Origin: Algoriphagus sp. A40
GTDB taxonomy: Bacteria; Bacteroidota; Bacteroidia; Cytophagales; Cyclobacteriaceae
NCBI RefSeq assembly: GCF_002002735.1
Contig: NZ_MUNY01000035.1
Coordinates: 62,001 to 126,000, forward strand
Direction: 5' to 3'
Length of the DNA stretch: 64,000 nt
A model generated the notes under the pieces. That model did no database searches. It had not been told where the DNA came from and was given only the letters and a program-made list of their open reading frames with translations. The position numbers and the translations under genes were made by a program. This document shows, one piece after another, positions 24,125 through 31,267 of this stretch; position 1 is the first letter of the stretch; each line of letters opens with the position of its first letter.

Positions 24125-24754
24125 TTACCAAATCGTATAGGTCAAAATCACATTTTCCAATCGCCTCACATCCACTGTATAATGATGGTCTGCAAAGTCC
24201 GTTCCCCGAATTTTTCCTTTGATTTTCTTGGCATCTTTTTCAAAGGGCTCAAGTAGGATATTGTCTCTAAATGACACCCCCTTTTTGCCTTGGCACTTGA
24301 AAATCGACTCTTTTGCCGACCAGGCCATCGTATAATGCGCCGGGTCTTTTTCCAAAAAATCTAGCTCAGAAGGATCTAAAAACCGAAATCCGATTTTGAG
24401 GATTTTTTCCCGGATCAAGTCCATGTCAATTCCCACAGGTTGCTCCCGATGGAAAATGGCCCCGGCGAACCCTGGCGTATGAGTAAGGGAGACAAATCCG
24501 TGACCATTCATAGTTTGTGATTTGCCGTGCTCGTCCTTGAAAAAGCCTGGATACGGAACTTTTAATGCCTCCAAAGCATCGTAAATAGCAAGCCTAGCAG
24601 TTGCCCATTCTTTCTTTTTTTCGGGATGTGAAATGTTGGCGAAAGAGAGTTTTTCTCGAAAACTCAGGAAATCCAGCCGGTGATCTTCTTGCTTCTCGAT
24701 AATCTTCACCGCAAGGGCCGACGAAGAATCAATTTTTTCTATTTTTGTTTGCAT
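24125..24754 (-). CDS. 4'-phosphopantetheinyl transferase
   Basis: It transfers phosphopantetheine from CoA to a serine of carrier proteins. The product has 209 residues from the ATG at 24754 (MQTKIEKIDSS). A TTG further upstream would extend it into the divergent WD40 gene's leader. Family marks are VSLTHTPGFAGAIF, the magnesium-binding PVGIDMDLIREK near residue 115 and the WSAKESIFKCQGKKG signature near residue 150. The Sfp/AcpT-like size and residues are complete. No carrier protein or synthase gene lies nearby. It is divergent from the WD40 gene and followed after 4 bp by the redoxin gene. Confidence 0.9.
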   Translation of the reverse strand: MQTKIEKIDSSSALAVKIIEKQEDHRLDFLSFREKLSFANISHPEKKKEWATARLAIYDALEALKVPYPGFFKDEHGKSQTMNGHGFVSLTHTPGFAGAIFHREQPVGIDMDLIREKILKIGFRFLDPSELDFLEKDPAHYTMAWSAKESIFKCQGKKGVSFRDNILLEPFEKDAKKIKGKIRGTDFADHHYTVDVRRLENVILTYTIW

Positions 24755-24790
24755 AAGCCAAACGGGCGCTGCTGAGTGATCGTCCAATAT

Positions 24791-25711
24791 ATGTCAAATA
24801 TCCAAGTAAATAAATTACACACGCTTACCGGGCACAACGACTGCATTTATGCACTTGCGGAGGGGAGTGATCCCCGATTTTTTTATACCGGTGCCGGAGA
24901 CGGCATGGTGGTAGAATGGGACCTGGACCGTCCCAAAGACGGAAAACTCATCGCCAAATTGCCGCATTCGGTCTATGCGATCGCAGTGGACCGAGAGCGA
25001 AATCAGCTCGTCATCGGACATAATTTTGAAGGAATCCACGTCATAGATCTCAATGAAAACAAGGAAATTTGGAGTCTGAAAATGACCGATCAGGCCATTT
25101 TTGATATCAAAGTATTTGGAAATGAGATTCTGGTCGGAACAGGAGACGGGGTGCTGGTGGTAGTGGACACGGAGGAAAGATCTATTAAAAAACACATCAA
25201 GCTCAGTTCAAAAAGCATTCGGGTGATGACCATTGCACCTGAAAAAAGACAGCTTGCCATCGGTCTGAGTGATCATTCGATCAAGATTTTGGATTTGGCA
25301 AACGACCTTAAACCCATCGCCAATCTGGCTGGGCATTCCAATTCCGTATTTGCGTTGAGCTACTCGCCGGATGAGCAAAAACTCGTTTCAGGTGCCAGGG
25401 ATGCCCATATGAAATTCTGGGATTCGGATAATTATACCCTGACCGAAAACATTGTGGCGCACATGTATGCCATTAATTTTTTATCTTTCAATGAGGACGG
25501 AAAGTACCTCGTGACCTGCTCAATGGACAAATCCATCAAGGTCTGGGATGCCGTAAACCATAAACTACTGAAAGTCATTGATAAGGCTAGAAATGCAGGT
25601 CATGGCACCTCCATCAACAAAGTCCTTTGGAGTACTTATTCCGGTGACGTCGTGTCCATTTCCGATGACCGTACTATTTCTATCTGGCAAATTGTAGCAG
25701 AAAATCTATGA
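24791..25711 (+). CDS. WD40-repeat protein
   Basis: The 306-residue cytoplasmic propeller starts MSNIQVNKLHTLTGHNDCIYALA. About seven WD repeats can be seen from the GH…WD spacing: TGHNDCIYAL…VVEWDL, the LAGHSNSVFALSYSP…MKFWDS and the VAHMYAINFLSF…IKVWDA units are the clearest. There is no signal peptide or extra domain, so it is a seven-bladed scaffold of unknown partner. Its last 4 bp overlap the start of the DivIVA-domain gene, which in turn overlaps folB by 1 bp. The tight spacing suggests that the WD40 and DivIVA proteins are produced together and may interact. Confidence 0.88.
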   Translation: MSNIQVNKLHTLTGHNDCIYALAEGSDPRFFYTGAGDGMVVEWDLDRPKDGKLIAKLPHSVYAIAVDRERNQLVIGHNFEGIHVIDLNENKEIWSLKMTDQAIFDIKVFGNEILVGTGDGVLVVVDTEERSIKKHIKLSSKSIRVMTIAPEKRQLAIGLSDHSIKILDLANDLKPIANLAGHSNSVFALSYSPDEQKLVSGARDAHMKFWDSDNYTLTENIVAHMYAINFLSFNEDGKYLVTCSMDKSIKVWDAVNHKLLKVIDKARNAGHGTSINKVLWSTYSGDVVSISDDRTISIWQIVAENL

Positions 25712-26682
25712 AGATATCCCCAACAGCCATCCGGCAAAAAGCATTTGAAACAGCCTTTAGAGGCTATGAGAAAAAAGAAGTTGCTGCATTTCTTGAGGAA
25801 ATGAGTGTTGTCATGGAGCAGATCAACCAGGAGAATCTGGACCTTCGATCCAGACTCCAGCAGGTGGAAGGTGAGGCCAAAAGGCTGAAAGATGTAGAAG
25901 ACTCACTTTTCCGAACTCTAAAAACTGCCGAAGATACCGGGGCAAGTATCATTACTGAAGCATCCGATGCTGCAGATCAGATCATCTCAGAAGCCAATTC
26001 CATCGCTGAACAAACAACCAAAGAGGCCAATAATTTTGCCCAGCAGGTTCAAACACACGCAGAAAATCAGGCCAGAATCATTACTTCAGCTGCCGAAGCA
26101 AAGGCCAAATCGACTATTAAAGAAATCCGGGAAAGTATGCAAAGCCTGGTAAGAAGTTATGAGGGGTTGCTTGAGCAGCGGGAGGCTTTGGTGAAAAGCC
26201 TGAAGCGTCTTTCCCAGGACGCCTTGAACCAAATTGATCTTTCGGACGCACACTTTTTTCGCATCGATGGCAAGGCTTACCAGCGGGCAATCGAGGAACT
26301 CAGCCGATCCAGTCATTTCACTGTTGGAAATATCTCTGCACTCGCCACACAAGCTGATCCGCCTGTAAATGCTGAACCCGAAGAGCAGTTTGAAGAGGAA
26401 ATGTCCACCGCCACTTTGGATGAGGAAACCATGGAAACTGTGGAGGCATTGCAGCACGAACTTGAAGAGGAGGGAGAATTGCCGCAGGAAGAGGAGGAAA
26501 ATGAAGTGATAGAAGAGGAGCCTGTAAAAGCTGAAATTCCAGTTGAGGAAGAAGAAGATGAAGAAGAAATTGAAATAGAGGAGGAGGTTCCAGTAAAAGT
26601 TGAAGTGAGAAGTCAAGCTGAAGCTCCAAAACCAGAGGATCCCAAAAAATCATCCGGTTCTTTCTTTGACCAGTTTGACTGA
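25708..26682 (+). CDS. DivIVA-domain coiled-coil protein
   Basis: The 324-residue product has an N-terminal DivIVA-type lipid- and curvature-binding segment: MKISPTAIRQKAFETAFRGYEKKEVAAFLEEM. A long coiled coil (about 30-180) follows, rich in A-x-x-I-x-x-E-A repeats such as AADQIISEANSIAEQ. A short folded stretch (about 185-225) and a highly acidic Glu-rich tail (about 235-310) complete it. It ends in FFDQFD, like a C-terminal docking peptide. DivIVA is best known from Gram-positive polar growth and septation; a DivIVA-domain protein in a Bacteroidota bacterium probably organises an envelope or division site, but this is inference. It is translationally coupled to the WD40 gene and to folB. 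Confidence 0.85.
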   Translation: MKISPTAIRQKAFETAFRGYEKKEVAAFLEEMSVVMEQINQENLDLRSRLQQVEGEAKRLKDVEDSLFRTLKTAEDTGASIITEASDAADQIISEANSIAEQTTKEANNFAQQVQTHAENQARIITSAAEAKAKSTIKEIRESMQSLVRSYEGLLEQREALVKSLKRLSQDALNQIDLSDAHFFRIDGKAYQRAIEELSRSSHFTVGNISALATQADPPVNAEPEEQFEEEMSTATLDEETMETVEALQHELEEEGELPQEEEENEVIEEEPVKAEIPVEEEEDEEEIEIEEEVPVKVEVRSQAEAPKPEDPKKSSGSFFDQFD

Positions 26683-27047
26683 TGGGAAAAGTTGCTCTTG
26701 AGGGAATCGAATTTCACGCCTACCACGGTGCCTATCCTGAGGAGTCCATCCTGGGCAACCGCTTTACCCTGGATTTGGTACTGGAAACCGATTTCAAAGA
26801 AGCCATGCTCCACGACAGCCTGAAGGATACGGTGGACTATGCCAAGCTTTACCAACTCATCAAAGCCCGGATGGATGTGAAAGTGAAACTTTTGGAGCAT
26901 CTCGGCCACAGAATTATCACGGATATTTTGAAAGTCTACCCCAAAGTCAAAACTGTCCGGCTCACTCTTAAAAAGCATCATCCGGCACTTGGAGGGATTG
27001 TCCAGTATTCGGCAGTGACGGTTTGTTATCCGGAGGATTTTGCCTGA
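26682..27047 (+). CDS. folB: Dihydroneopterin aldolase
   Basis: This folate-pathway enzyme cleaves dihydroneopterin to 6-hydroxymethyl-dihydropterin. The 121-residue product has the family core: VALEGIEFHAYHGAYPEES at the N-terminus, the DTVDYAKLY motif with the conserved Tyr and the glutamate region KLLEHLGHRI. The catalytic lysine is expected in LTLKKHHPALGG. The start ATG overlaps the TGA of the DivIVA gene by one base, so translation is coupled. It is a housekeeping gene riding in an otherwise structural operon. Confidence 0.92.
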   Translation: MGKVALEGIEFHAYHGAYPEESILGNRFTLDLVLETDFKEAMLHDSLKDTVDYAKLYQLIKARMDVKVKLLEHLGHRIITDILKVYPKVKTVRLTLKKHHPALGGIVQYSAVTVCYPEDFA

Positions 27048-27055
27048 AATTTTTT

Positions 27056-27511
27056 ATGTACAGCCGAGCTGAAACCACCAAAATCAGGACTGAATTCTGG
27101 ATCACTTTTGGGCAATACATGAAGCCCGTTCCCAACGCCCATGGCCGAAGAATCAATTGGCCCAACTACCGCACCGGGATCAAAAACGTCTATTTCCGGA
27201 TGAAAGCTGAGCAGGAGTTTGCCTCTGTCGGAATAGAAATAGGACATCCTGATGAAGAAATGCAGGAACTGTTTTTTGACCAGTTTCGGGAATTGAAAAA
27301 TCTCCTGAAAGCCAGCTTAGGCGAAGAGTGGGACTGGAAGCTCCATGCTAAAAATGAAATGGGACAGACCGTTTCGAAAATCGAAAAAATCCTTCCTGAC
27401 GTGAATGTGATAGAGCAGGAAGACTGGCCAAAGATCATTTCTTTTCTTAAACCCAGAATCATCGCCTTGGATGAGTTTTGGGACAATGTGAAGCCTGTAT
27501 TTGAGGATTAG
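27056..27511 (+). CDS. DUF4268 domain protein
   Basis: The ATG at 27056 gives 151 residues starting MYSRAETTKIRTEFWITFGQYM. The upstream frame overlaps folB. The rest fits DUF4268: WPNYRTGIKNVYFRMKAEQEFASVGIEIGH, then LFFDQFRELKNLLKASLGEEWDWKL, and the C-terminal PKIISFLKPRIIALDEFWDNVKPVFED. DUF4268 often forms the C-terminal part of proteins linked to restriction or nuclease-like domains, but single-domain versions such as this one are common in Bacteroidota and have no assigned activity. It lies 8 bp behind folB and is probably the last gene of that operon. The stop codon begins a heptad repeat. Confidence 0.75.
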   Translation: MYSRAETTKIRTEFWITFGQYMKPVPNAHGRRINWPNYRTGIKNVYFRMKAEQEFASVGIEIGHPDEEMQELFFDQFRELKNLLKASLGEEWDWKLHAKNEMGQTVSKIEKILPDVNVIEQEDWPKIISFLKPRIIALDEFWDNVKPVFED

Positions 27512-27541
27512 TTTTCAGTGGGCAGTCGCAGTTTTCAGTCG
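27509..27541. repeat. Near-7-bp tandem array, CAGTnnn type, starting at a stop codon
   Basis: TAGTTTT (its TAG is the stop codon of the DUF4268 gene), CAGTGGG, CAGTCG, CAGTTTT, CAGTCG. Two units are 6 bp long, so register slips. The unit is the same type as the array at the end of the proline dehydrogenase gene 14 kb away. Confidence 0.7.
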
Positions 27542-27660
27542 CATTAGGTAGTTTGTATAGGATTAAGATGAAGTTATAAGCTTGACACAGTCCAAATGAT
27601 TTGTCTACACCTGAAGGGGTGTTAGTATTGCTGTTTCTCAGGATTAAATAAATAACAAAA

Positions 27661-27930
27661 ATGAAATTGAAAGAAGTGTCAAGTTTACCGGTTAGCCTAT
27701 TTAAGTTATTGTATGTGAATTTTCTTTTTGGGAATTTATTCTTTATGATAATTTTAGGTCTTTTCTCATTGTTTGGATTGTATCCAGTTAACCTAAATGA
27801 TGAATCAGTTTATGGGATAAAGGGGTTTTTGGTACTAGTGTTATTTACTCCATTTACGTCATTGGTGTTTGTTTCCTTGTTTTGGGTATGGTTGAAAGTC
27901 GGGAATAAAATAATCATGAAGTTGTTTTAA
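27661..27930 (+). CDS. Small two-helix membrane protein, unknown
   Basis: The 89-residue frame has two long hydrophobic segments (about 18-42 and 53-78) joined by a short polar loop (YPVNLNDESVYG) and ends with basic residues. It has a plausible start about 150 bp after the previous gene, and its codon use is AT-rich compared with the neighbours. I do not recognise a family. The clean membrane topology and the absence of any better frame on either strand favour a real gene. Low GC could mean recent acquisition. Confidence 0.55.
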   Translation: MKLKEVSSLPVSLFKLLYVNFLFGNLFFMIILGLFSLFGLYPVNLNDESVYGIKGFLVLVLFTPFTSLVFVSLFWVWLKVGNKIIMKLF

Positions 27931-28042
27931 ATGGAATAATATACTTCCGGTTTCTTGGGGTTTCAGAAAAAAAATGCTGATCATGGATAGAGCCGTTTTA
28001 ACCCAACTGGGAGACAATTTCAAGTCGGGATTTGAGCACTAA

Positions 28043-28537
28043 TCAAAGTTCTTTTCGCATAAATCTAAACTCCTCGATTCTCTGCTCTCCTTTTTCGGAC
28101 AAAGCAAGGTAGATCACCAGCTCATCTCCTTTTCGCTCGAGAGTCAAGCCGTGAAACCAGACAGTGTTTTCACCAACTTCAACCAGCCGAAATGTCGTCC
28201 ATTCCTCCTTATCCTCCAATCCCGTGAGGTCTGGATTGAAATGCTTCAGTTTCATCGAAAAGGTATCCCCCTCCTGAACGATATTCATGAATTCGCTGAA
28301 GACCAATTTCCCTTCATTCCAAAATCGAAACGTGCCGATCATATGACCGTCTTTAGCCGGCATCCATACCTCTTCGCATTCCCCGCCCAGACCGCTTCCG
28401 GACCAAAAGCCCACAAGCCAGGCGAGGTCTTCCACTTTTCCTTTGCCGGGAGATTGATCAGGTTCCAATTGACGGACTTGTGCTGTGGCAAAATGACTAA
28501 TTGTCAGAAAAATCGCGATAAAAACAAATGACTTCAT
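28043..28537 (-). CDS. Secreted DUF6265 family protein
   Basis: The 164-residue product has a Sec signal ending at HFATAQ. A DUF6265 domain follows: EDLAWLVGFWSGSGLGGECEEVWMPAKDGHMIGTFRFW, then FMNIVQEGDTFSMKLKHFNPDLTG and the final EFRFMRKEL. The fold is expected to be a lipocalin- or THAP-like beta-barrel, judging from the W-x-G-x-W start and the alternating strands. No function is known. It lies 34 bp downstream of an A-type Fe-S carrier gene on the same strand, but with a secretion signal, so a shared role is not implied. Confidence 0.8.
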   Translation of the reverse strand: MKSFVFIAIFLTISHFATAQVRQLEPDQSPGKGKVEDLAWLVGFWSGSGLGGECEEVWMPAKDGHMIGTFRFWNEGKLVFSEFMNIVQEGDTFSMKLKHFNPDLTGLEDKEEWTTFRLVEVGENTVWFHGLTLERKGDELVIYLALSEKGEQRIEEFRFMRKEL

Positions 28538-28571
28538 AGTATTTAGGGAGTTGCTATGAAGTTATAAAAAA

Positions 28572-28886
28572 TTACAGATCGTGGCGCTTGGGGATATCGG
28601 GATTGATAAAAGTAAACCCTCTGGCCTCGTCTCCTTCAAAGAAATCTATCTGCATCCCTATCAGAAACATGTAATGTTTTTTCTCTATCAGTACCCGGAT
28701 TCCGTCGATCTCAAATTGTTGATCCTCAGACTTGGGCTTGTCAAATCCCAGTGCATAAGACATACCCCCACAGCCTCCACCCTTGACACCGACCCGCAGG
28801 AAATAGTCTTCCGGGATGTTTTTGTTAGCCATGATGTGCTTGATTTCAGCTTCGGCTTTTTCGGTGATGGAAATGGGAATCAGCAT
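28572..28886 (-). CDS. A-type iron-sulfur carrier (HesB/IscA-like) lacking the C-terminal Cys pair
   Basis: The ATG at 28886 gives 104 residues: MLIPISITEKAEAEIKHIM. The rest matches HesB/IscA, with VKGGGCGGMSYALGFDKP carrying the first conserved cysteine and FEIDGIRVLIEKKHYMFLIGMQIDF in the middle. Canonical carriers end with a CGCGxSF motif that supplies the other two ligands. This protein instead ends GFTFINPDIPKRHDL with no cysteine. Cluster binding must differ or be lost. A canonical paralogue is encoded at 32915-33241. Such C-terminally altered members occur in Bacteroidota, so this is probably a functional variant and not a decayed gene. Confidence 0.85.
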   Translation of the reverse strand: MLIPISITEKAEAEIKHIMANKNIPEDYFLRVGVKGGGCGGMSYALGFDKPKSEDQQFEIDGIRVLIEKKHYMFLIGMQIDFFEGDEARGFTFINPDIPKRHDL

Positions 28887-28998
28887 GGGGAGAAAATCAA
28901 TTATTAGGAATTTTGGTTCGCAAGTTGGTTCAAAATTATCGAATCGGCCGGTTTTTTGACAAGTCATAATTGCTGATATTCGAATACACTTAATTGCA

Positions 28999-29520
28999 AT
29001 GGACTATATACTCGATTTGTTGAAAATCATTTTGCCTGCGGGCATTGTTCTTTATGGAATGTACCTGGTAGTTGTTTCTTTTCTTTCCAAGGATCGTGAA
29101 AAACTGCTTGTGGAACTCAAAACCCAAAACACCCAAGTGATCCTTCCCATTCGCCTTCAGGCTGCCGAGCGATTGTGCTTGCTTCTGGAGCGCATTACCC
29201 CAAATAATTTGGTCAGGCGATCCAATCCGAGTCAGTTTACCGCCGCTGAGCTGCATCCGCTGCTTTTGGCTGAGGTTCGAGAGGAGTTTAATCACAACTT
29301 CAGCCAACAGGTTTACTTTTCAGAAGAAACTTGGGAAGCAGTGAAACGCGCTGTAGAAGATGTGGTTACCTTATTGAACCTTAGCAGGCAGACTTTGGGG
29401 CCTGAGGCCAGCGGGATGGAATTGGCAAAGGCCATTTTCTCGAATTCTCTGGATCAAAAAAATGACGCGATAACCTATGCGCTTCGAAAAGTAAAATCAG
29501 AAATCCAACTACATTTCTAA
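28999..29520 (+). CDS. Conserved membrane-anchored protein of unknown function
   Basis: The 173-residue product starts with an N-terminal transmembrane segment (DLLKIILPAGIVLYGMYLVVVSFL). A cytoplasmic helical domain of about 140 residues follows: VILPIRLQAAERLCLLLERITPNNLVRR, FTAAELHPLLLAEVREEFNHNFSQQVYFSEETWEAV and a terminal helix. The combination is one I associate with conserved Cytophagales hypothetical proteins, but I cannot give a verified family name. It precedes a YkvA-type gene by 4 bp, so the two form a small operon of membrane proteins. Confidence 0.75.
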   Translation: MDYILDLLKIILPAGIVLYGMYLVVVSFLSKDREKLLVELKTQNTQVILPIRLQAAERLCLLLERITPNNLVRRSNPSQFTAAELHPLLLAEVREEFNHNFSQQVYFSEETWEAVKRAVEDVVTLLNLSRQTLGPEASGMELAKAIFSNSLDQKNDAITYALRKVKSEIQLHF

Positions 29521-29524
29521 ACTC

Positions 29525-29938
29525 ATGGAAACTTACACCAACAAGTCAACAGGAATCATTGATAAAGCCAAAGCACTTTTTGGAAAGCAAGTCGATGTGA
29601 TCATCCAGCAGGAACAAAAGGTTGTTGACTTACTTCAAAAAGTTGGTCAAAAACTGGCAAAACTCGCTGAAAATCCCAGAGTCAAAATGTTGACTGAACC
29701 TGTCAAGATTTTTATCCGGATGATCAAAGCGCATTTCAGTGGAGAGCATAAAATTGCCTTCTCCACCCTGGGCTTGATTGTATTGGCTATGGTTTATTTC
29801 CTTTCTCCAGTTGATCTGATTCCGGATTTTCTGGGATTCTTTGGGTTTGCAGATGACTTATCCATCGTCCTGGCAGTTTATGCCAAAGTGAAGGATGAAG
29901 TGGATAATTTTTTGGATTGGGAAAAAACAAGGATTTGA
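29525..29938 (+). CDS. YkvA family membrane protein (DUF1232)
   Basis: The 137-residue product has a polar N-terminal half with an amphipathic helix (VDVIIQQEQKVVDLLQKVGQKLAKL). Its DUF1232 core is a hydrophobic helix (FSTLGLIVLAMVYFLSPVDLIPD) followed by FLGFFGFADDLSIVLAVYAKV. The signature Y-x-x-S-P-x-D-x-I-P-D is complete. The family is a small membrane protein of unknown role found in most bacterial phyla. It lies directly after the membrane-anchored hypothetical gene (4 bp gap). Confidence 0.85.
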   Translation: METYTNKSTGIIDKAKALFGKQVDVIIQQEQKVVDLLQKVGQKLAKLAENPRVKMLTEPVKIFIRMIKAHFSGEHKIAFSTLGLIVLAMVYFLSPVDLIPDFLGFFGFADDLSIVLAVYAKVKDEVDNFLDWEKTRI

Positions 29939-30035
29939 TCAGCTTGGTTTTCCATATGAATTATTGAAACAGGGCAAGCTTCACCTATATTAATTTCGGG
30001 ATGGCTTATATGGCATTTGAGAAACAAATGATTAA

Positions 30036-30755
30036 ATGAAAATCGCTCTAATTTCTGGGACCTCCGGTCTGGTAGGAATGCAGTTGCTGCATCAGCTTTT
30101 GCAAAGCAAAGACTACGACCAAGTGCTGAGTGTAGGGAGGAGAAAACTCGCACTCAAGCACGGGAAATTGATCCAAATCGACGGTGAACTTTCCAAAATC
30201 AATTCATGGGATTGGGAGGAAAAAGTGAAAGCCCAGTCGCTTGCAGGTGAGTATCATACTTTTATTGAAGCTGTTTCTGGAAAAACTGCAGAAATCCATG
30301 CTTTTTCCAGCCTTGGGACAACGATCAAAGTGGCTGGTTCAAAGGAAAAATTCTATGCAATTGACCATGATCTGGTGATAGAATTCGCCCGTTGGGCAAA
30401 GAAAATCGGAGCATCCAAATTTCTTTACGTCTCAGCGATGGGGGCGGATTCCGCTTCCTCTATTTTTTACAATAAAGTGAAAGGGGAGACCGAAGAAGAT
30501 CTGAAAACCTTCCAATTTGGTTATTTAGGCCTTTTTAGGCCATCACTTTTACTGGGAAACCGTCACGAATTCAGGTTCGGAGAGCTCGTCGCCACCATTT
30601 TCATGAAGCCACTCGTCTGGCTGAAATTGGCAAAAAACGTCCGACCTATCCATGACCATCAAGTAGCCAAAGCAATGGTGAAAAAGGGGTTGGGTACCAG
30701 TATCCATCCTGTGGAAATTATTTCTTCCGGTGAAATGCAAGACTTAACTCAATGA
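30036..30755 (+). CDS. NAD(P)-binding atypical SDR, HTATIP2-like
   Basis: The 239-residue Rossmann protein begins KIALISGTSGLVGMQLLHQLL, with a glycine-rich loop of the G-x-S-G-x-V-G type. A segment in the HAFSSLGTTIKVAGSKEKFYAIDHDLVIEFARWAKKIGASKFLYVSAMGA region matches the HTATIP2/oxidoreductase group of atypical SDRs. The classic Y-x-x-x-K is represented by YNKVKGETEEDL. The enzyme probably binds NADPH; its substrate is unknown. It overlaps dtd by 4 bp, so the two genes are translationally coupled. Confidence 0.85.
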   Translation: MKIALISGTSGLVGMQLLHQLLQSKDYDQVLSVGRRKLALKHGKLIQIDGELSKINSWDWEEKVKAQSLAGEYHTFIEAVSGKTAEIHAFSSLGTTIKVAGSKEKFYAIDHDLVIEFARWAKKIGASKFLYVSAMGADSASSIFYNKVKGETEEDLKTFQFGYLGLFRPSLLLGNRHEFRFGELVATIFMKPLVWLKLAKNVRPIHDHQVAKAMVKKGLGTSIHPVEIISSGEMQDLTQ

Positions 30756-31204
30756 TAACAGTCATCCAGCGTGTATCAGAATCCTCGGTGAAAATCGAGG
30801 GAAAAATCAAAGCTCAAATCGGAGTCGGTTTGATGATTTTAGTAGGAATTGAAGATGCCGATACTCAGGAGGACATTGATTGGTTGAGCAAAAAAATCGT
30901 CAATCTGAGGATTTTTCCGGATGAAAATGGCGTGATGAACAGGAGTGTGTTGGAGGTCGGAGGGGAGATTTTGCTGATTTCGCAGTTCACACTCCATGCC
31001 AGTACCAAAAAGGGAAACCGCCCTTCTTACATCAAAGCCGCCAAGCCGGATTTTGCCATTCCTATGTACGAAAAGATGATTCAGGCTTTAGAAACAGAAT
31101 TGGGAAAACCAATCGGAACCGGAGAATTCGGAGCCGATATGAAAGTCAGTTTGGTTAACGACGGTCCGGTGACGATCGTGATTGATAGCAAAAACAAAGT
31201 TTAA
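30752..31204 (+). CDS. dtd: D-aminoacyl-tRNA deacylase
   Basis: It hydrolyses D-aminoacyl-tRNAs (and Gly-tRNA-Ala) for translation quality control. The 150-residue product has both signature motifs: SQFTLHASTKKGNRPS near residue 80 and NDGPVTIVIDS near residue 138, whose Gly-Pro dipeptide forms the chiral selector. Length is standard. The start overlaps the preceding SDR gene by 4 bp. The gene ends just before an inverted heptad repeat that separates it from convergent thiL. Confidence 0.95.
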   Translation: MITVIQRVSESSVKIEGKIKAQIGVGLMILVGIEDADTQEDIDWLSKKIVNLRIFPDENGVMNRSVLEVGGEILLISQFTLHASTKKGNRPSYIKAAKPDFAIPMYEKMIQALETELGKPIGTGEFGADMKVSLVNDGPVTIVIDSKNKV

Positions 31205-31205
31205 T

Positions 31206-31267
31206 ATTTCGGATTTGCGATTTCGGATGTCGGAAGGTTCCGAAATCCGAAATCCGCAATCCGAAAT
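31206..31267. repeat. Inverted pair of CCGAAAT heptad arrays, long hairpin
   Basis: The left arm (31206-31235) starts ATTTCGGATTTGCG and the right arm (31238-31267) ends GCAATCCGAAAT. They are complementary at 26 of 30 positions with a 2-nt loop. Both arms are made of ATTTCGG/CCGAAAT units. The element fills the entire gap between the convergent dtd and thiL genes, and its last base belongs to the thiL stop codon. It could serve as a bidirectional terminator. The unit is identical to that of the array at 3791-3818. Confidence 0.85.

Noticed and set aside
24776-24790. GTG start five codons upstream for the WD40 gene
   Set aside because: The ATG at 24791 fits the first WD strand.
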